Part shown: positions 53,880 to 63,804 of the stretch, piece after piece | Layout: the number at the start of each line of letters is the position of its first letter | Position numbering within the stretch: position 1 is the stretch's first letter | NCBI RefSeq assembly: GCF_002252585.1 | Contig: NZ_NQLD01000012.1 | Reading direction: 5' to 3' (one strand) | DNA length: 64,000 bases | Origin: Methanocatella intestini | GTDB taxonomy: Archaea > Methanobacteriota > Methanobacteria > Methanobacteriales > Methanobacteriaceae | The notes under the pieces: generated by a model | Database searches by the model: none | Told to the model about the DNA's origin: nothing | What the model saw: the letters and a program-made list of their open reading frames with translations, nothing else | Made by a program: the position numbers and the translations under genes

Positions 53880-55840
53880 TCAATTTGAGAGTTAGAAACT
53901 TTACCTACAACTTTAGAACTTAAATTTTTCATTTTTTCAATTAAATGGTCTTTTTTACTACCGCTAATTAAAATATTTTCTAATACATCACTTAAAGTTT
54001 CAGTTGGAACAATCTCAATCATATCTTCATATTTTTTCTCAAGCATAACATCTTTCATGTTAGACTTAGGAATTAATACTTTTTTGATTCCTGCTTCTGC
54101 AGCAGCTTCAATTTTAGCTGTTGCACCGCCAATAGGCATTACATCTCCACGAACATTTAAAGATCCGGTTAATGCAACAGTCTGATCAATAGGAATATCT
54201 TCAACAGCTGAAATTACTGCAGTAGCTATTGAAACACTTGCACTGTCTCCTTCTACACCATCATAAGTTTGGATAAACTGAACATGAATATCATAATCAG
54301 AAACATCTTTGTTGGTGTATTTTTTAATTAATGCACTTACGTTTTGAACTGATTCATTAGCTATTTCACCAAGTTTACCTGTAGCTATGATTCTTCCACC
54401 TTCTTTAGATTGGGATGGTGCAGCTTCAGCAGCAATAGGTGAAACAATACCGCTTCTATCTCCAATAACTGCAAGTCCATTTACAAGACCAACTCTTCCA
54501 CCTTCAGGATGAACCATACTGTATTCTTTTCTTTGTTTAATGGATCTGTCAGCTATTTGCTGTTCTAAGGTTCTGGAGAATTTTTTAGCTTCAATTACAT
54601 GTTCTGCAGTTACTAAATCAGCACCTTTTTCAATAGCTACATCACCAGATGACCTTACAAGCCCACCTAAATCTCTTAATTTAAGAGTTAAAGCATCTTG
54701 TTTTCCTGAACGACGTTTAGCTTCTAAAATAATTTCATCTAATGCATCAGGAGCGAAGTGAGGAATTCTTCCGTCATTTTTAACTTCCTGAGCTACAAAT
54801 CTTACTAATTTTTTCCTGTTTTCCGGAGTATCCTCCATTGAATCTTTCATGAAAACTTCATAACCATATCCTCTGATTCTTGATCTCATAGCTATATGCA
54901 TTCCTTCAAGGACCTGAAGATTACCTGATGCTACAAGAACAAAATCACATGGTACTGCCTGAGATCTTACCATTGCACCACTGCTGTTTTCACTTTGACC
55001 AGTAATGGCATATTTTTTCTCCTGCATTGCAGATAAGAGCTCTTGTTGTGTTTTCATAGTCATTGTACCAATTTCATCAATGTATAAAACACCTTTATTA
55101 GCTTTATGAATCATTCCAGATTCTACACGTTCATGTGCAGGAGTTCCAAGACCTCCAGATTGATAAGGGTCGTGACGAACATCTCCAAGTAATGCTCCTG
55201 CATGAGCACCTGTTGCATCCATAAATGGTGCGAATCTTTTATCTTCATTGTTAACCAATAATTTTGGAGACATGTTATTGTTTTTAGGCTTTATTTGAAT
55301 AGAAATAAGCAGGATTAATGCTGCTGCAATAATAGCTTCAAGTACTCTGCCGTACATAAATCCAATAACAACAATAGCTGCAATGATAAATGTTGTAATT
55401 AGTGTTTTTTTCTCTTCATGGTTTTTAGCAGACCCTTTAGTTGCCTTTACTATTTTTTTACCTTCACCTGCTGGAACTGACCTTATTAAAGGATGATTAT
55501 TATCTTCCACATTCGGATAAATTAAAATATCTTCTAATGATTCATGTGGTAAAATTTGAGCCATACCTTTAGCCAGCATTGATTTTCCAACACCGGGATC
55601 ACCAATAAGTAAAATATTTCTCCTTTGTTTTGCTGCTTTTTTAATAGTTTCAATGGACTCTTCATGTCCAATAACTTGATCAATTAATAATGGAGGAACT
55701 TCAATGTCTTTTGAACTTTTAATATTACCATAATCTAACATCGGTTCAATTTTTTCAAAAGCCTCATTTTCTTCTATTTCAGGCTTTAATACAGTTTCTT
55801 TTGAGGAATCATCTATTGATTCTTGTTCTTCAAATTTCAT
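53861..55840 (-). CDS. lonB: Archaeal membrane-anchored Lon protease
   Basis: A 659-residue ATP-dependent protease of the archaeal LonB type that degrades misfolded and regulatory proteins at the inner membrane face. Walker A is GDPGVGKS (80-87). Two transmembrane helices (TFIIAAIVVIGFMYG and LEAIIAAALILLISI, about 146-185) are inserted within the AAA+ domain, diagnostic of LonB. The C-terminal protease domain has the Ser533-Lys576 dyad (GDSAS; GGATAKIEAA) with the usual 43-residue spacing. The start is ATG 55840 behind GAGGTAAG; a longer frame from 55885 has no such site. Confidence 0.95.
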   Translation of the reverse strand: MKFEEQESIDDSSKETVLKPEIEENEAFEKIEPMLDYGNIKSSKDIEVPPLLIDQVIGHEESIETIKKAAKQRRNILLIGDPGVGKSMLAKGMAQILPHESLEDILIYPNVEDNNHPLIRSVPAGEGKKIVKATKGSAKNHEEKKTLITTFIIAAIVVIGFMYGRVLEAIIAAALILLISIQIKPKNNNMSPKLLVNNEDKRFAPFMDATGAHAGALLGDVRHDPYQSGGLGTPAHERVESGMIHKANKGVLYIDEIGTMTMKTQQELLSAMQEKKYAITGQSENSSGAMVRSQAVPCDFVLVASGNLQVLEGMHIAMRSRIRGYGYEVFMKDSMEDTPENRKKLVRFVAQEVKNDGRIPHFAPDALDEIILEAKRRSGKQDALTLKLRDLGGLVRSSGDVAIEKGADLVTAEHVIEAKKFSRTLEQQIADRSIKQRKEYSMVHPEGGRVGLVNGLAVIGDRSGIVSPIAAEAAPSQSKEGGRIIATGKLGEIANESVQNVSALIKKYTNKDVSDYDIHVQFIQTYDGVEGDSASVSIATAVISAVEDIPIDQTVALTGSLNVRGDVMPIGGATAKIEAAAEAGIKKVLIPKSNMKDVMLEKKYEDMIEIVPTETLSDVLENILISGSKKDHLIEKMKNLSSKVVGKVSNSQIEKPTTN

Positions 55841-55930
55841 GAAACTTACCTCAACATAATTTTTTAGTTCAATATAATTCAACAATAAATAATTTAAGTT
55901 AATTTACTATTTAAATATTGGCAAATTGCT

Positions 55931-55941
55931 ATATAAAAAGC
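55931..55941 (-). promoter_or_regulatory. TATA-box candidate for lonB
   Basis: CTTTTTATATAG on the minus strand, about 90 bases upstream of ATG 55840. Motif match only. Confidence 0.35.
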
Positions 55942-56403
55942 TTTCTATTTTAGTAAATTTAAGTAAGTAAAATAATATTAAAAAAATAAATTGATGTTTT
56001 TAAGTTTAAAGATTTATGAATATAAAAAAAGCACTGATAATTAAAATTAACAAGAATTATACCTATATTTACTTTTAGAAAAATAATGCACTAAACATAA
56101 TACTTATGATAGTTATTATTTTAAAAATCACACAAACCCCTAAACGTGTCAATTTTTATTTTAATTTATTAAATAGATAAGTATAATTCTTAAGTTAATT
56201 TATCCCATATTTTCCAAATTTACTACATTTTCATTGAAATTAATAGTAAATGATGTTTAACAACAATAGTATAAACTACCATTATAAAATGTAAATTAAA
56301 ACAAATTTAATTTACATAATTGTATATATTATAAGTAGTATAAAATTGTTACTAAAACAAAATAAACAGAATAAATACCAATTAAAACTAAATAATACAG
56401 AAT

Positions 56404-56418
56404 AAAGTTATAAATAAG
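56404..56418 (+). promoter_or_regulatory. TATA-box candidate for the winged-helix gene
   Basis: AAAGTTATAAATAAG ends about 33 bases before ATG 56451. With the usual TATA-to-start spacing the transcript would have a leader of roughly 10-15 bases, consistent with the lack of a clear ribosome binding site. Confidence 0.4.
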
Positions 56419-56450
56419 AAAGTGATTAATGCAATATAAAGACATATAAC

Positions 56451-56729
56451 ATGAATAAAAAAGAAAGTGAAGAAAATACTTGGGAAATTATTGGGTTTAT
56501 AAAAGTATCCCCTTCACGATACAAAACAATAAAATCATTGTCTGGCAATGATTATAAGATGCCTTCAGAAATTGCAAAAGAGACTAATTTGCGTCCAACA
56601 CAAGTATCTGGTGCATTAAATGATTTGAAAAGTAAAAAACTAGTAATATGTCTTAATGAAAATGCTAAAAAAGGCAGACTTTACAAAACAACAAAATTAG
56701 GATTAAAAATACTTGAAATATTAAAATAG
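56451..56729 (+). CDS. Small winged-helix DNA-binding protein
   Basis: A 92-residue protein with a winged helix-turn-helix pattern. ISxL-type helix (SRYKTIKSLSGNDYKMPSEI), recognition helix TNLRPTQVSGALNDLKSKKL, and a beta-wing (VICLNENAKKGRLYKTTKLG) are clear. No ligand-binding domain is attached, typical of small archaeal regulators. It is convergent with the 2280-residue adhesin gene and could regulate surface genes, but this is only from location. No ribosome binding site is obvious at ATG 56451. Confidence 0.75.
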   Translation: MNKKESEENTWEIIGFIKVSPSRYKTIKSLSGNDYKMPSEIAKETNLRPTQVSGALNDLKSKKLVICLNENAKKGRLYKTTKLGLKILEILK

Positions 56730-56744
56730 CTATTTTTAAAATTT

Positions 56745-56793
56745 ATAATAAAAAAAGAAAAAGATTAAGAGAATTTATGAAAAATCCTCTTAA
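56745..56793 (-). terminator. Hairpin plus U-tract after the 2280-residue adhesin
   Basis: TTAAGAGGATTT and AAATTCTCTTAA (minus strand, 56765-56793) make a 12-bp stem with one G-U pair and a 5-base loop. It overlaps the stop codon and is followed by TCTTTTTCTTTTTTTAT. Similar in design to the terminator of the 1876-residue adhesin. Confidence 0.65.
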
Positions 56794-57532
56794 GGACTAA
56801 TTTTTATAGTGTTTCCAGTTTGGAAATCATTCCAGTAGGAAGTAATAATATACTCACCACTCATTAATCTGATTCCTAAGCTTGCGATACCATCATTATT
56901 AGTAACTTTATGATAGAAGACACCATTTACATTAAATGATACATTTTGGTTAGCTAATGGCTTACCTTGACCATCTAAAGTTAAAGCAGTAAAATTGCTG
57001 CCGTCCAAGTATTTCATGGAGAGATCTTTAGTTACTAAAGTTGGCAAGACATTAACTTTGTTTCCAATATCAAGTCCTTCAAACATAGTTGTAATAGTAT
57101 ATTCCCCAGGTCTTAAAGCAATACCTAAACTAGCTACACCATTTTCATCTGTTTTTTTGTGATAGAACACACCGTTGATGTTAAAGGTTACTTCTTTGTT
57201 TACTGCTAAAGATCCGTCTTTGTTGTAGATAGTTGCTTGGAACTTAGAAGCATTTAAGTAGTATTTAGTTAAATCACTTTGTACGATTAATGATTTTACA
57301 GTTATGTTGACTCCTTTTTCTTCACCATTTGCCAGATTATATGCAGTTAAGATATAATTTCCAGGTCTTAAATTAATTCCCATATCTGCTACACCATCTT
57401 TATCCGTGGTTTTAGTGTAAAATACTCCATTAATGTTAAATTTAACTTCACTGTTAGCTAATGCTTTTCCTGTGCTGTCTAAAAATTTGGCATAGAATCT
57501 TGTAGCATTCTGATACATTTTAACTAAATTAT
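56790..57532 (-). repeat. Long dispersed repeat: shared adhesin C-terminal module, copy 2
   Basis: Matches 15201-15945 at high identity by eye. The encoded last repeat differs at only a few residues from that of the 1876-residue adhesin, while the rest of the proteins is much more divergent. Confidence 0.85.
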
Positions 57533-60500
57533 CAGCCACAATAGTGGATTTTACAGTTACTGTTACATTAACTGAACTTTCATTATATTTAACTGCTACA
57601 TTATATGTTCCTGCACCTAAATTAATAGCCATAGAAGCTATTCCTTCATTATTGGTTTTTCTAATGTAATCTTTACCATTAATATTAAATGTTACATCAG
57701 CACCAGCTATCGGATTNCCNTTACTATCAACTAATTTAGCTGTAAGGCTTTCAGGACCTTTGTAATATTTTACAAGATNATCAGCAGTTAATGTAAATGT
57801 TTTTTTATTAACAGTTATAGTTCCATTTGCAGTTGCCTTATCATATTTATTATCACCATAATAANTTACAATAAATTCATGAGTTCCTGCAGAAATATAT
57901 GGNANAATNANTTTAGCNNNACCATNANTAACTTTTGCAAAGTAAGGTCTGTTGTTCATAACTAAAGTTACATTACCAGTAGCATCTTTAGGTAAAATTA
58001 CAGTAACTGTAGCATTTTCACCCTCATTTACCTCACCAACATTAACTTTAATATCATANCCNGATATTTTAGAAACTTTAAATGAAGTACTGTTANNTGA
58101 AGNTAAATATTTANCATCACCATTATAAACAGCAGATACAGTATAATCGCCACTANCTAAATCTTTAACAGTTAAAGTAGCTTTACCATCTTTAATCNNA
58201 ACAGTTTCAGTCTTATCACCAACAGTGAAAGTAACATTACCAGTAGCACCAGAAGTAACGCTAGCTACAATAACAGCATCCTCACCCACTTTAATATCAT
58301 CAGCAGATACAGTAATTGAAGAAGGAAGTTTATTTACATTAAATGTATAAACTGCACTGCTTGTTAAATACTTAGCATCACCGTTATAGGTTGCTTCTAT
58401 TTTATAATCTTCAGCAGTTAAATTTTCAATAGTTACAGTAGCTTTACTGTCTTTAAGCTCAACAACTTGTGATTTACCATTAATAACAACAGTAACATTA
58501 CCAGTAGCACCAGAAGTAACACTAACAGTCACAACAGCATCTTTACCAATTTCAATATTATCTACAGAAATATCAACTTTTGACTCAAGTTTAGTAACAT
58601 TAAATGAAGCTGTTGTTTTTGCACTTCCATATTTATTATCTCCATTATATTGAATGGTAGCTGTGTATTGGCCAGCACTTAAATTACCAATAGATACTGA
58701 AGCTTTACCATTTTTAATATTTGCACTTTGTGTAATATTTCCAATAACTACTTCAACACTACCTGTAGCATCACTAGGAAGTTCGATATTGATAATAGCT
58801 TCTTCACCTACTTTAATATCCTCAACAGTTACATTAATAGCTGGAGTGACTTTACCTACACCTAATGCATAAACTGTTTTATTAGAATAAACATAGACAG
58901 TACCGTTTTTATCCATAACTATTGGTCCTACAGCTGAAGAATCTGCAGCAAATGTCCATAATAATTTAGCATTGCTATCAATAGCTGATACTTTTCCATT
59001 ATCTGATCCTATATAAACAGTTCCATTATTATCAATCATTATAGAAGATGCTTTATCTCCAAAGTTATAGAAAACAGAAGTTTCACCTTTGTTAAATATA
59101 TCTATTTTATAGACATTTCCATCACTGCCAACAGTGTATAATACACCATTTTCATCATCTAAAGCTAATACACTTCCATTTATAGCTATTTTAGTAGTCC
59201 ATAATTTATTATTTATGGTTAATGCATTAACTTTTCCATCTTTATCAAATACATATATATTATCATTAGAGTCAATTACCGGACGTCCTACAATACCAAT
59301 TCCGCCAAAACTTCCAATTACAGTTTTACTTGTAACATTGATTATTTTAAGACCATCTTTTGTATTAACAGCTACTAATCCATTACCAATTAATGTAGGT
59401 GCACTAACTGGCTGGGATCCTAAAGCAATCATAGTAGGAGTTCCTCCGGATTTCCACATATTATATGGAATAATTACTAAATTGTAGCTTTGGCTGCTGT
59501 ACTGATATTCTCCGGAAATGTATACATTAGCATTTTCATCTACAACTGGTGAGAAAATACTTGAACCTTGCCAAATATTGGAATTATATTTTTTACCAGT
59601 AGTGGAGTTTATAAAGTATATTGCATCTCCAGATTTTGGAGCAATAATAATATCACGGGAAATAGCTATTCCGGAAGAAATTTCCATTCCAAATGAACCT
59701 GCAAATTTCCATCTTAAAGTTCCATTTGAAGAAAATGAGTAAATTCCGTCATTACAGGCTACATAAATGTTTCCTGCATTATCAATAGCCATAGAACCGT
59801 TAATTTGGCTTCCGCTTACAACATAATTCCAGATAGCTGCACCATTACTATTTCCTGTGTAATTTGTTTTTCCAGTGTTTTTAGTGTCAAATCCGTCATT
59901 ATCCCATTGAGGAACAGGATAACCGGTTATTTTAATATCGGTTGTATTTTCACAACCATTATACAATCCATTACCACTATAAACTACTTTAACAGTATAA
60001 TTACCTGCTGCTAAATCAGATACTTTTAAGGAAGCTTTACCAGTATCTTTATCAACTTTTACAATGGTTGATTTATCTCCAATTGTAATATTTACACTGG
60101 ATCCGTCACTACCTGGAGCTGGTATGACAATTACAGAAATAACAACATCTTCACCTACCTTAGCATCATTTGCATTTACAGTTAAAGTAGAGTTAAGTTT
60201 GCTTTTACTAAATTGCTGTGTAGCTTCGCAGCCAAAGTAGTTATTATCTCCATTATAAACTGCATGAACAGTATGAAGTCCATCATCAAGATCAAATAAA
60301 ACAATATATGCATTACCATTTTTAATATTTGCATTTTTTGTTTTACCATCAACAGTGAATATTACTTTACCTGTTGCATCTTTTGGAAGGTTTACAACAA
60401 TTGTAGTTATATCATCAACTATATCCACATCAATATCCATTGATGAAGCTATTTTATTAACTTTAACTGAAGATGTAGCAAGAGCTTCTTCGTAATTATC

Positions 60501-63500
60501 ATCACCATTATATTTAACTGTAATTTCATACTCTCCGCCAGTTAAACCAGATATTGTTGTAACTCCAGTACCATTTATCAAATCAATAGTATAATCTTTG
60601 TTATTAATCTTAACTGTAACAGTACCTGTTGGCCTACTACTTTCCAAAGCTACTTTAATTACAAGGTCTTCTTTTACCTTAATATCCTTAGTATAAATAT
60701 TTAAATTTGTAAATGCTTTACTTACATCAAATTTTAAAGTGCTGGTTACACCGTAAAGATTAGTAGTTACTGAAGCTTCTCCAGTAGCAGTTGGAGTAAA
60801 TATAACCTGCAATTTACCGTCAATAAATTTATCACTAACAGCAGTTGCTATACCATTAATGGAAGTAATATTTAAAGTATCCAATGGCAATTTGTCTCCA
60901 GCATCATATTTGCTAATTTCACCTTTACTAGAAATTACATTAGCTAAATCAACAGTTATTATTGCATTTTCACTGAAATTCAATTTATCAACATTACTTG
61001 TTACATTTAAGAATAACCAATTGTTTAACTCTTTTCTTGGTGCAGCAGTTGCATTTTCAGCAGCATTTCCCCACCAGTTATTATCCAATACAAATGATGC
61101 GGAATTACCTACTGTTGAAAATACATCACCTAAACTTGGTAGTTTTTGTTTATTTCCTAAAAAGATTGAATTTACAGCTGTAAGTACACATTTTTTCATA
61201 ACATAAGCAACACTTCCCGCAGATGCATAGTTATTAATAAATACTGAAGATGAAATTTTAATCTGATAGTTATCAGTAGAACTTGAATCAGCAGCCAAAC
61301 AGCCACCTCTACCTTCTCCAGTGTTATTTATAAAAATAGAGTCAATAATATCTAATCCCTGATTAAAATTACTGCTTTTTACATAAATACAACCTTGATA
61401 AACACTGTTATTTTCAAAAGAAGTACCTGAAATTATTCCCTGTTGGTCTTTAAGGTCCAAGTAAATTAAATTACCTACATCTGAAGTTCTTTTCTCATTT
61501 GCAGTATTATTTACAAATTCACAGTTAATCATTTCTAAATAATTAGCATAAATGCATTTGAAAACATTATTATTGCTAAATTTGGAATCTGAAATAACTA
61601 AATTAGCTACATTAACAAGAATATCTTTTTGATTGTTTGAATAAAAGTTACAGCCAGTTATTTCAACTTCACCAGCATCTAATCCATTGATAATTTCACC
61701 ATTAGATACATCAGCAAATTTCAAATTATTAAATGACACATTTGCATTGTTTGAAATTTTAAATATAGGAATAGCTGAATTAGATCCGCCAATAGTAGCT
61801 TTTCCATCACCAACAATTTTTAAATCATTGGTAATATTTAACCCATATTCATTGTAATTTCCCTCTAAAATATAAATTCCATTAGTATTTAAAGAAATAG
61901 CTTTAGCTATTGTACGTACCGGTGAATTTTTACTTCCGTTATTGTTATCATTACCGTTTACAGACACATAAACATACTGAACAGGTATACCGTTTACAGT
62001 AAGATTATTTGAGTTAGTAGCACCGGCAACTGAACGTACATATACTTTATGTTCTTTACCATCATTAAAAGTTAAATTAAAAGACTCACTATAAACTGTT
62101 TTTAAATAAACATCATCTACATAAACAAAATAACCTGATTTGGATAAAATATCAGAATCATAATATTTGCTATTTTTTAAATTAAACTGAATATTTAATA
62201 CTGTTGTATTGCCAATTCTTTCTTCTTCACTGATTTTAGATTTGGAAAATACTAAAGAATTGTTATAATAATAGTTGTCAGACAATTCCAGTACAGATTT
62301 GGAAAGATCAATTACTAATAAATCACCAGATTTAGTATGATTAATAAATTTATTACCTACCAATCTAACATTTGGAGATCCGTAACCCTGTGCCTGATTT
62401 GCACAAATTGCAGTACCTATAGATGCTGAATTAGTTATGAAAGTAGTGTTGTATACATCTAAATCACCAGCATCCATTATTGAAATAGCTCCACCACGAC
62501 CAGTACCTGTTGTAGATTCATTAGTAAGAGACCAGCAATTGTTTACATTATATTGGAATAATGAGTCTTCAATATAAATATGTGGGTTGGTTCCGTAGAA
62601 ACATGCACCAATAGCTCCTCCACCATTGTTGGTTGTACAGTTATTCCTTGTAAAAGTAGTATTGTATATCTGCAAATAACTGTAAGTATACAATGCACCA
62701 CCATTCCATCCTGCTACATTATCTGTAAAATTAGAATCATATATTGTTGTATTTGCTCCGCTGTGAGTGTGTATTGCTCCAGCCCACCAAAATGCACTGT
62801 TTTTATAAAATGTAGAATTTTTAACAATCAATTGCCCGCAATTATTAATACAGCCTGGTTCTGTTGTAGCATAATTATTTTCAAAATAACAGTTTTCAAC
62901 TAACATATGTGAAGTATTGCAGTTTAAACCAGCATCAGGATCATAAACACTTAAAACACCAAAACAGGTATTAATATTTGTAAAATTACAATTTTTAACA
63001 GTTGTATAACCTCTTTTAATATAGTAAACACAAGCATGACTTGATAAAGAAGTTATATTATCAAAAGTACAGTTTTCAAGCAAATTACCTGTGCAATCAC
63101 CAGCCAACTCTACAAACATTCCACTATCCAAAGATGTTTTTTGTGAAAGAATCATCCATTTAAATGTTAAATTAATTAATTTTAAACTAATGCTTGAATT
63201 TTCAAGAGTTTTCATCGGAGTATAATAAATTGTAAATGCATCAGATGATTTATCTCCAAAATAAGCTCCATTATTTCCTAGGATAGTTACATTATTTCGA
63301 ATAATAATCTGATTAGATTCATCAACTCCATCGCCCGGATAAAAATTAGTATTTTCCTTTAATTGAAGCACATAGTTTTTATCTGTTTTTTCACAGTATG
63401 TTTTTAGTTCACCCCAATTATTTACAATAATCACATCATCAGAAGGATTGGCTACCGGAATATCAACATTACTGTTAACTTGAGCAGAATCCTCCATAAT

Positions 63501-63632
63501 TCCCATTGAAGAGTCATCCAATCCCATATCAGATGAATTAACGTCATTCAAATCGTTCGCACTTACACTGCTAACTCCTAAAAGGAGAATAAGTAGCATA
63601 ATGCCTAAAAAGAATTGTTTATTGAATTTCAT
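56790..63632 (-). CDS. Adhesin-like protein with embedded PQQ-type propeller (2280 residues)
   Basis: The largest protein here. The signal peptide is residues 1-26 (FFLGIMLLILLLGVSSVSA-ND). Beta-helix blocks with GGAIYT/GGALYTYS rungs cover about 60-880, interrupted by a head motif YVSVNGNDNNNGSKNSPV (about 555) and closed by NNWWGNAAENA...NNWLFLNV (about 850-875). Ig-like repeats follow to about 1235. Residues about 1240-1590 are a PQQ/quinoprotein-type beta-propeller (GNIYVACNDGIYSFSSNGTL; GTVYIGSDNGKVSAIDSNAK). More Ig-like repeats of about 92 residues and then four of about 80 residues complete the protein. No membrane anchor. About 25 ambiguous bases at 57717-58199 affect residues about 1811-1972. 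The ribosome binding site is AGGTTGAT before ATG 63632. Confidence 0.9.
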   Translation of the reverse strand: MKFNKQFFLGIMLLILLLGVSSVSANDLNDVNSSDMGLDDSSMGIMEDSAQVNSNVDIPVANPSDDVIIVNNWGELKTYCEKTDKNYVLQLKENTNFYPGDGVDESNQIIIRNNVTILGNNGAYFGDKSSDAFTIYYTPMKTLENSSISLKLINLTFKWMILSQKTSLDSGMFVELAGDCTGNLLENCTFDNITSLSSHACVYYIKRGYTTVKNCNFTNINTCFGVLSVYDPDAGLNCNTSHMLVENCYFENNYATTEPGCINNCGQLIVKNSTFYKNSAFWWAGAIHTHSGANTTIYDSNFTDNVAGWNGGALYTYSYLQIYNTTFTRNNCTTNNGGGAIGACFYGTNPHIYIEDSLFQYNVNNCWSLTNESTTGTGRGGAISIMDAGDLDVYNTTFITNSASIGTAICANQAQGYGSPNVRLVGNKFINHTKSGDLLVIDLSKSVLELSDNYYYNNSLVFSKSKISEEERIGNTTVLNIQFNLKNSKYYDSDILSKSGYFVYVDDVYLKTVYSESFNLTFNDGKEHKVYVRSVAGATNSNNLTVNGIPVQYVYVSVNGNDNNNGSKNSPVRTIAKAISLNTNGIYILEGNYNEYGLNITNDLKIVGDGKATIGGSNSAIPIFKISNNANVSFNNLKFADVSNGEIINGLDAGEVEITGCNFYSNNQKDILVNVANLVISDSKFSNNNVFKCIYANYLEMINCEFVNNTANEKRTSDVGNLIYLDLKDQQGIISGTSFENNSVYQGCIYVKSSNFNQGLDIIDSIFINNTGEGRGGCLAADSSSTDNYQIKISSSVFINNYASAGSVAYVMKKCVLTAVNSIFLGNKQKLPSLGDVFSTVGNSASFVLDNNWWGNAAENATAAPRKELNNWLFLNVTSNVDKLNFSENAIITVDLANVISSKGEISKYDAGDKLPLDTLNITSINGIATAVSDKFIDGKLQVIFTPTATGEASVTTNLYGVTSTLKFDVSKAFTNLNIYTKDIKVKEDLVIKVALESSRPTGTVTVKINNKDYTIDLINGTGVTTISGLTGGEYEITVKYNGDDNYEEALATSSVKVNKIASSMDIDVDIVDDITTIVVNLPKDATGKVIFTVDGKTKNANIKNGNAYIVLFDLDDGLHTVHAVYNGDNNYFGCEATQQFSKSKLNSTLTVNANDAKVGEDVVISVIVIPAPGSDGSSVNITIGDKSTIVKVDKDTGKASLKVSDLAAGNYTVKVVYSGNGLYNGCENTTDIKITGYPVPQWDNDGFDTKNTGKTNYTGNSNGAAIWNYVVSGSQINGSMAIDNAGNIYVACNDGIYSFSSNGTLRWKFAGSFGMEISSGIAISRDIIIAPKSGDAIYFINSTTGKKYNSNIWQGSSIFSPVVDENANVYISGEYQYSSQSYNLVIIPYNMWKSGGTPTMIALGSQPVSAPTLIGNGLVAVNTKDGLKIINVTSKTVIGSFGGIGIVGRPVIDSNDNIYVFDKDGKVNALTINNKLWTTKIAINGSVLALDDENGVLYTVGSDGNVYKIDIFNKGETSVFYNFGDKASSIMIDNNGTVYIGSDNGKVSAIDSNAKLLWTFAADSSAVGPIVMDKNGTVYVYSNKTVYALGVGKVTPAINVTVEDIKVGEEAIINIELPSDATGSVEVVIGNITQSANIKNGKASVSIGNLSAGQYTATIQYNGDNKYGSAKTTASFNVTKLESKVDISVDNIEIGKDAVVTVSVTSGATGNVTVVINGKSQVVELKDSKATVTIENLTAEDYKIEATYNGDAKYLTSSAVYTFNVNKLPSSITVSADDIKVGEDAVIVASVTSGATGNVTFTVGDKTETVXIKDGKATLTVKDLXSGDYTVSAVYNGDXKYLXSXNSTSFKVSKIXXYDIKVNVGEVNEGENATVTVILPKDATGNVTLVMNNRPYFAKVXXGXAKXIXPYISAGTHEFIVXYYGDNKYDKATANGTITVNKKTFTLTADXLVKYYKGPESLTAKLVDSXXNPIAGADVTFNINGKDYIRKTNNEGIASMAINLGAGTYNVAVKYNESSVNVTVTVKSTIVADNLVKMYQNATRFYAKFLDSTGKALANSEVKFNINGVFYTKTTDKDGVADMGINLRPGNYILTAYNLANGEEKGVNITVKSLIVQSDLTKYYLNASKFQATIYNKDGSLAVNKEVTFNINGVFYHKKTDENGVASLGIALRPGEYTITTMFEGLDIGNKVNVLPTLVTKDLSMKYLDGSNFTALTLDGQGKPLANQNVSFNVNGVFYHKVTNNDGIASLGIRLMSGEYIITSYWNDFQTGNTIKISP
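57717..58199. other. Cluster of ambiguous bases in adhesin repeats
   Basis: About 25 single N positions are scattered over 480 bases, nowhere else in the window. They lie in the transition between the 92-residue and 80-residue Ig-like repeats and read as conflict between near-identical sequences, not as a gap. Confidence 0.95.
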
Positions 63633-63804
63633 AAATAATCAACCTTTTTACCAAATTAAAATATATTTTATATTTAATAAAATTTTTTTTACATTTATAA
63701 ATTTTAGTTTAAATAATATATAATATTATAGATAAATTAACCAATCAACATTTATAAAATATAAATAACAAAAATATCTTTAAAAGAAAAACAAAGTGAT
63801 TTTA

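Larger units (their letters stand above)
55886..56450. other. 565-base non-coding region upstream of lonB and the winged-helix gene
   Basis: Very A+T-rich with many stops in all frames. It should carry both divergent promoters. I see short repeats (two CAGAATAAA copies near 56368 and 56398) but no RNA gene or strong hairpin. It is unusually long for this region. Confidence 0.5.

Noticed and set aside
62580..62903. Plus-strand 107-codon frame inside the 2280-residue adhesin
   Set aside because: Cys/Ile/Ser-rich shadow of the beta-helix repeats with no independent start signal.
63660..63735. Promoter pair between the 2280-residue adhesin and cbiP
   Set aside because: Many TATA-like A+T runs occur on both strands and none is distinguished by spacing, so no specific call is made.
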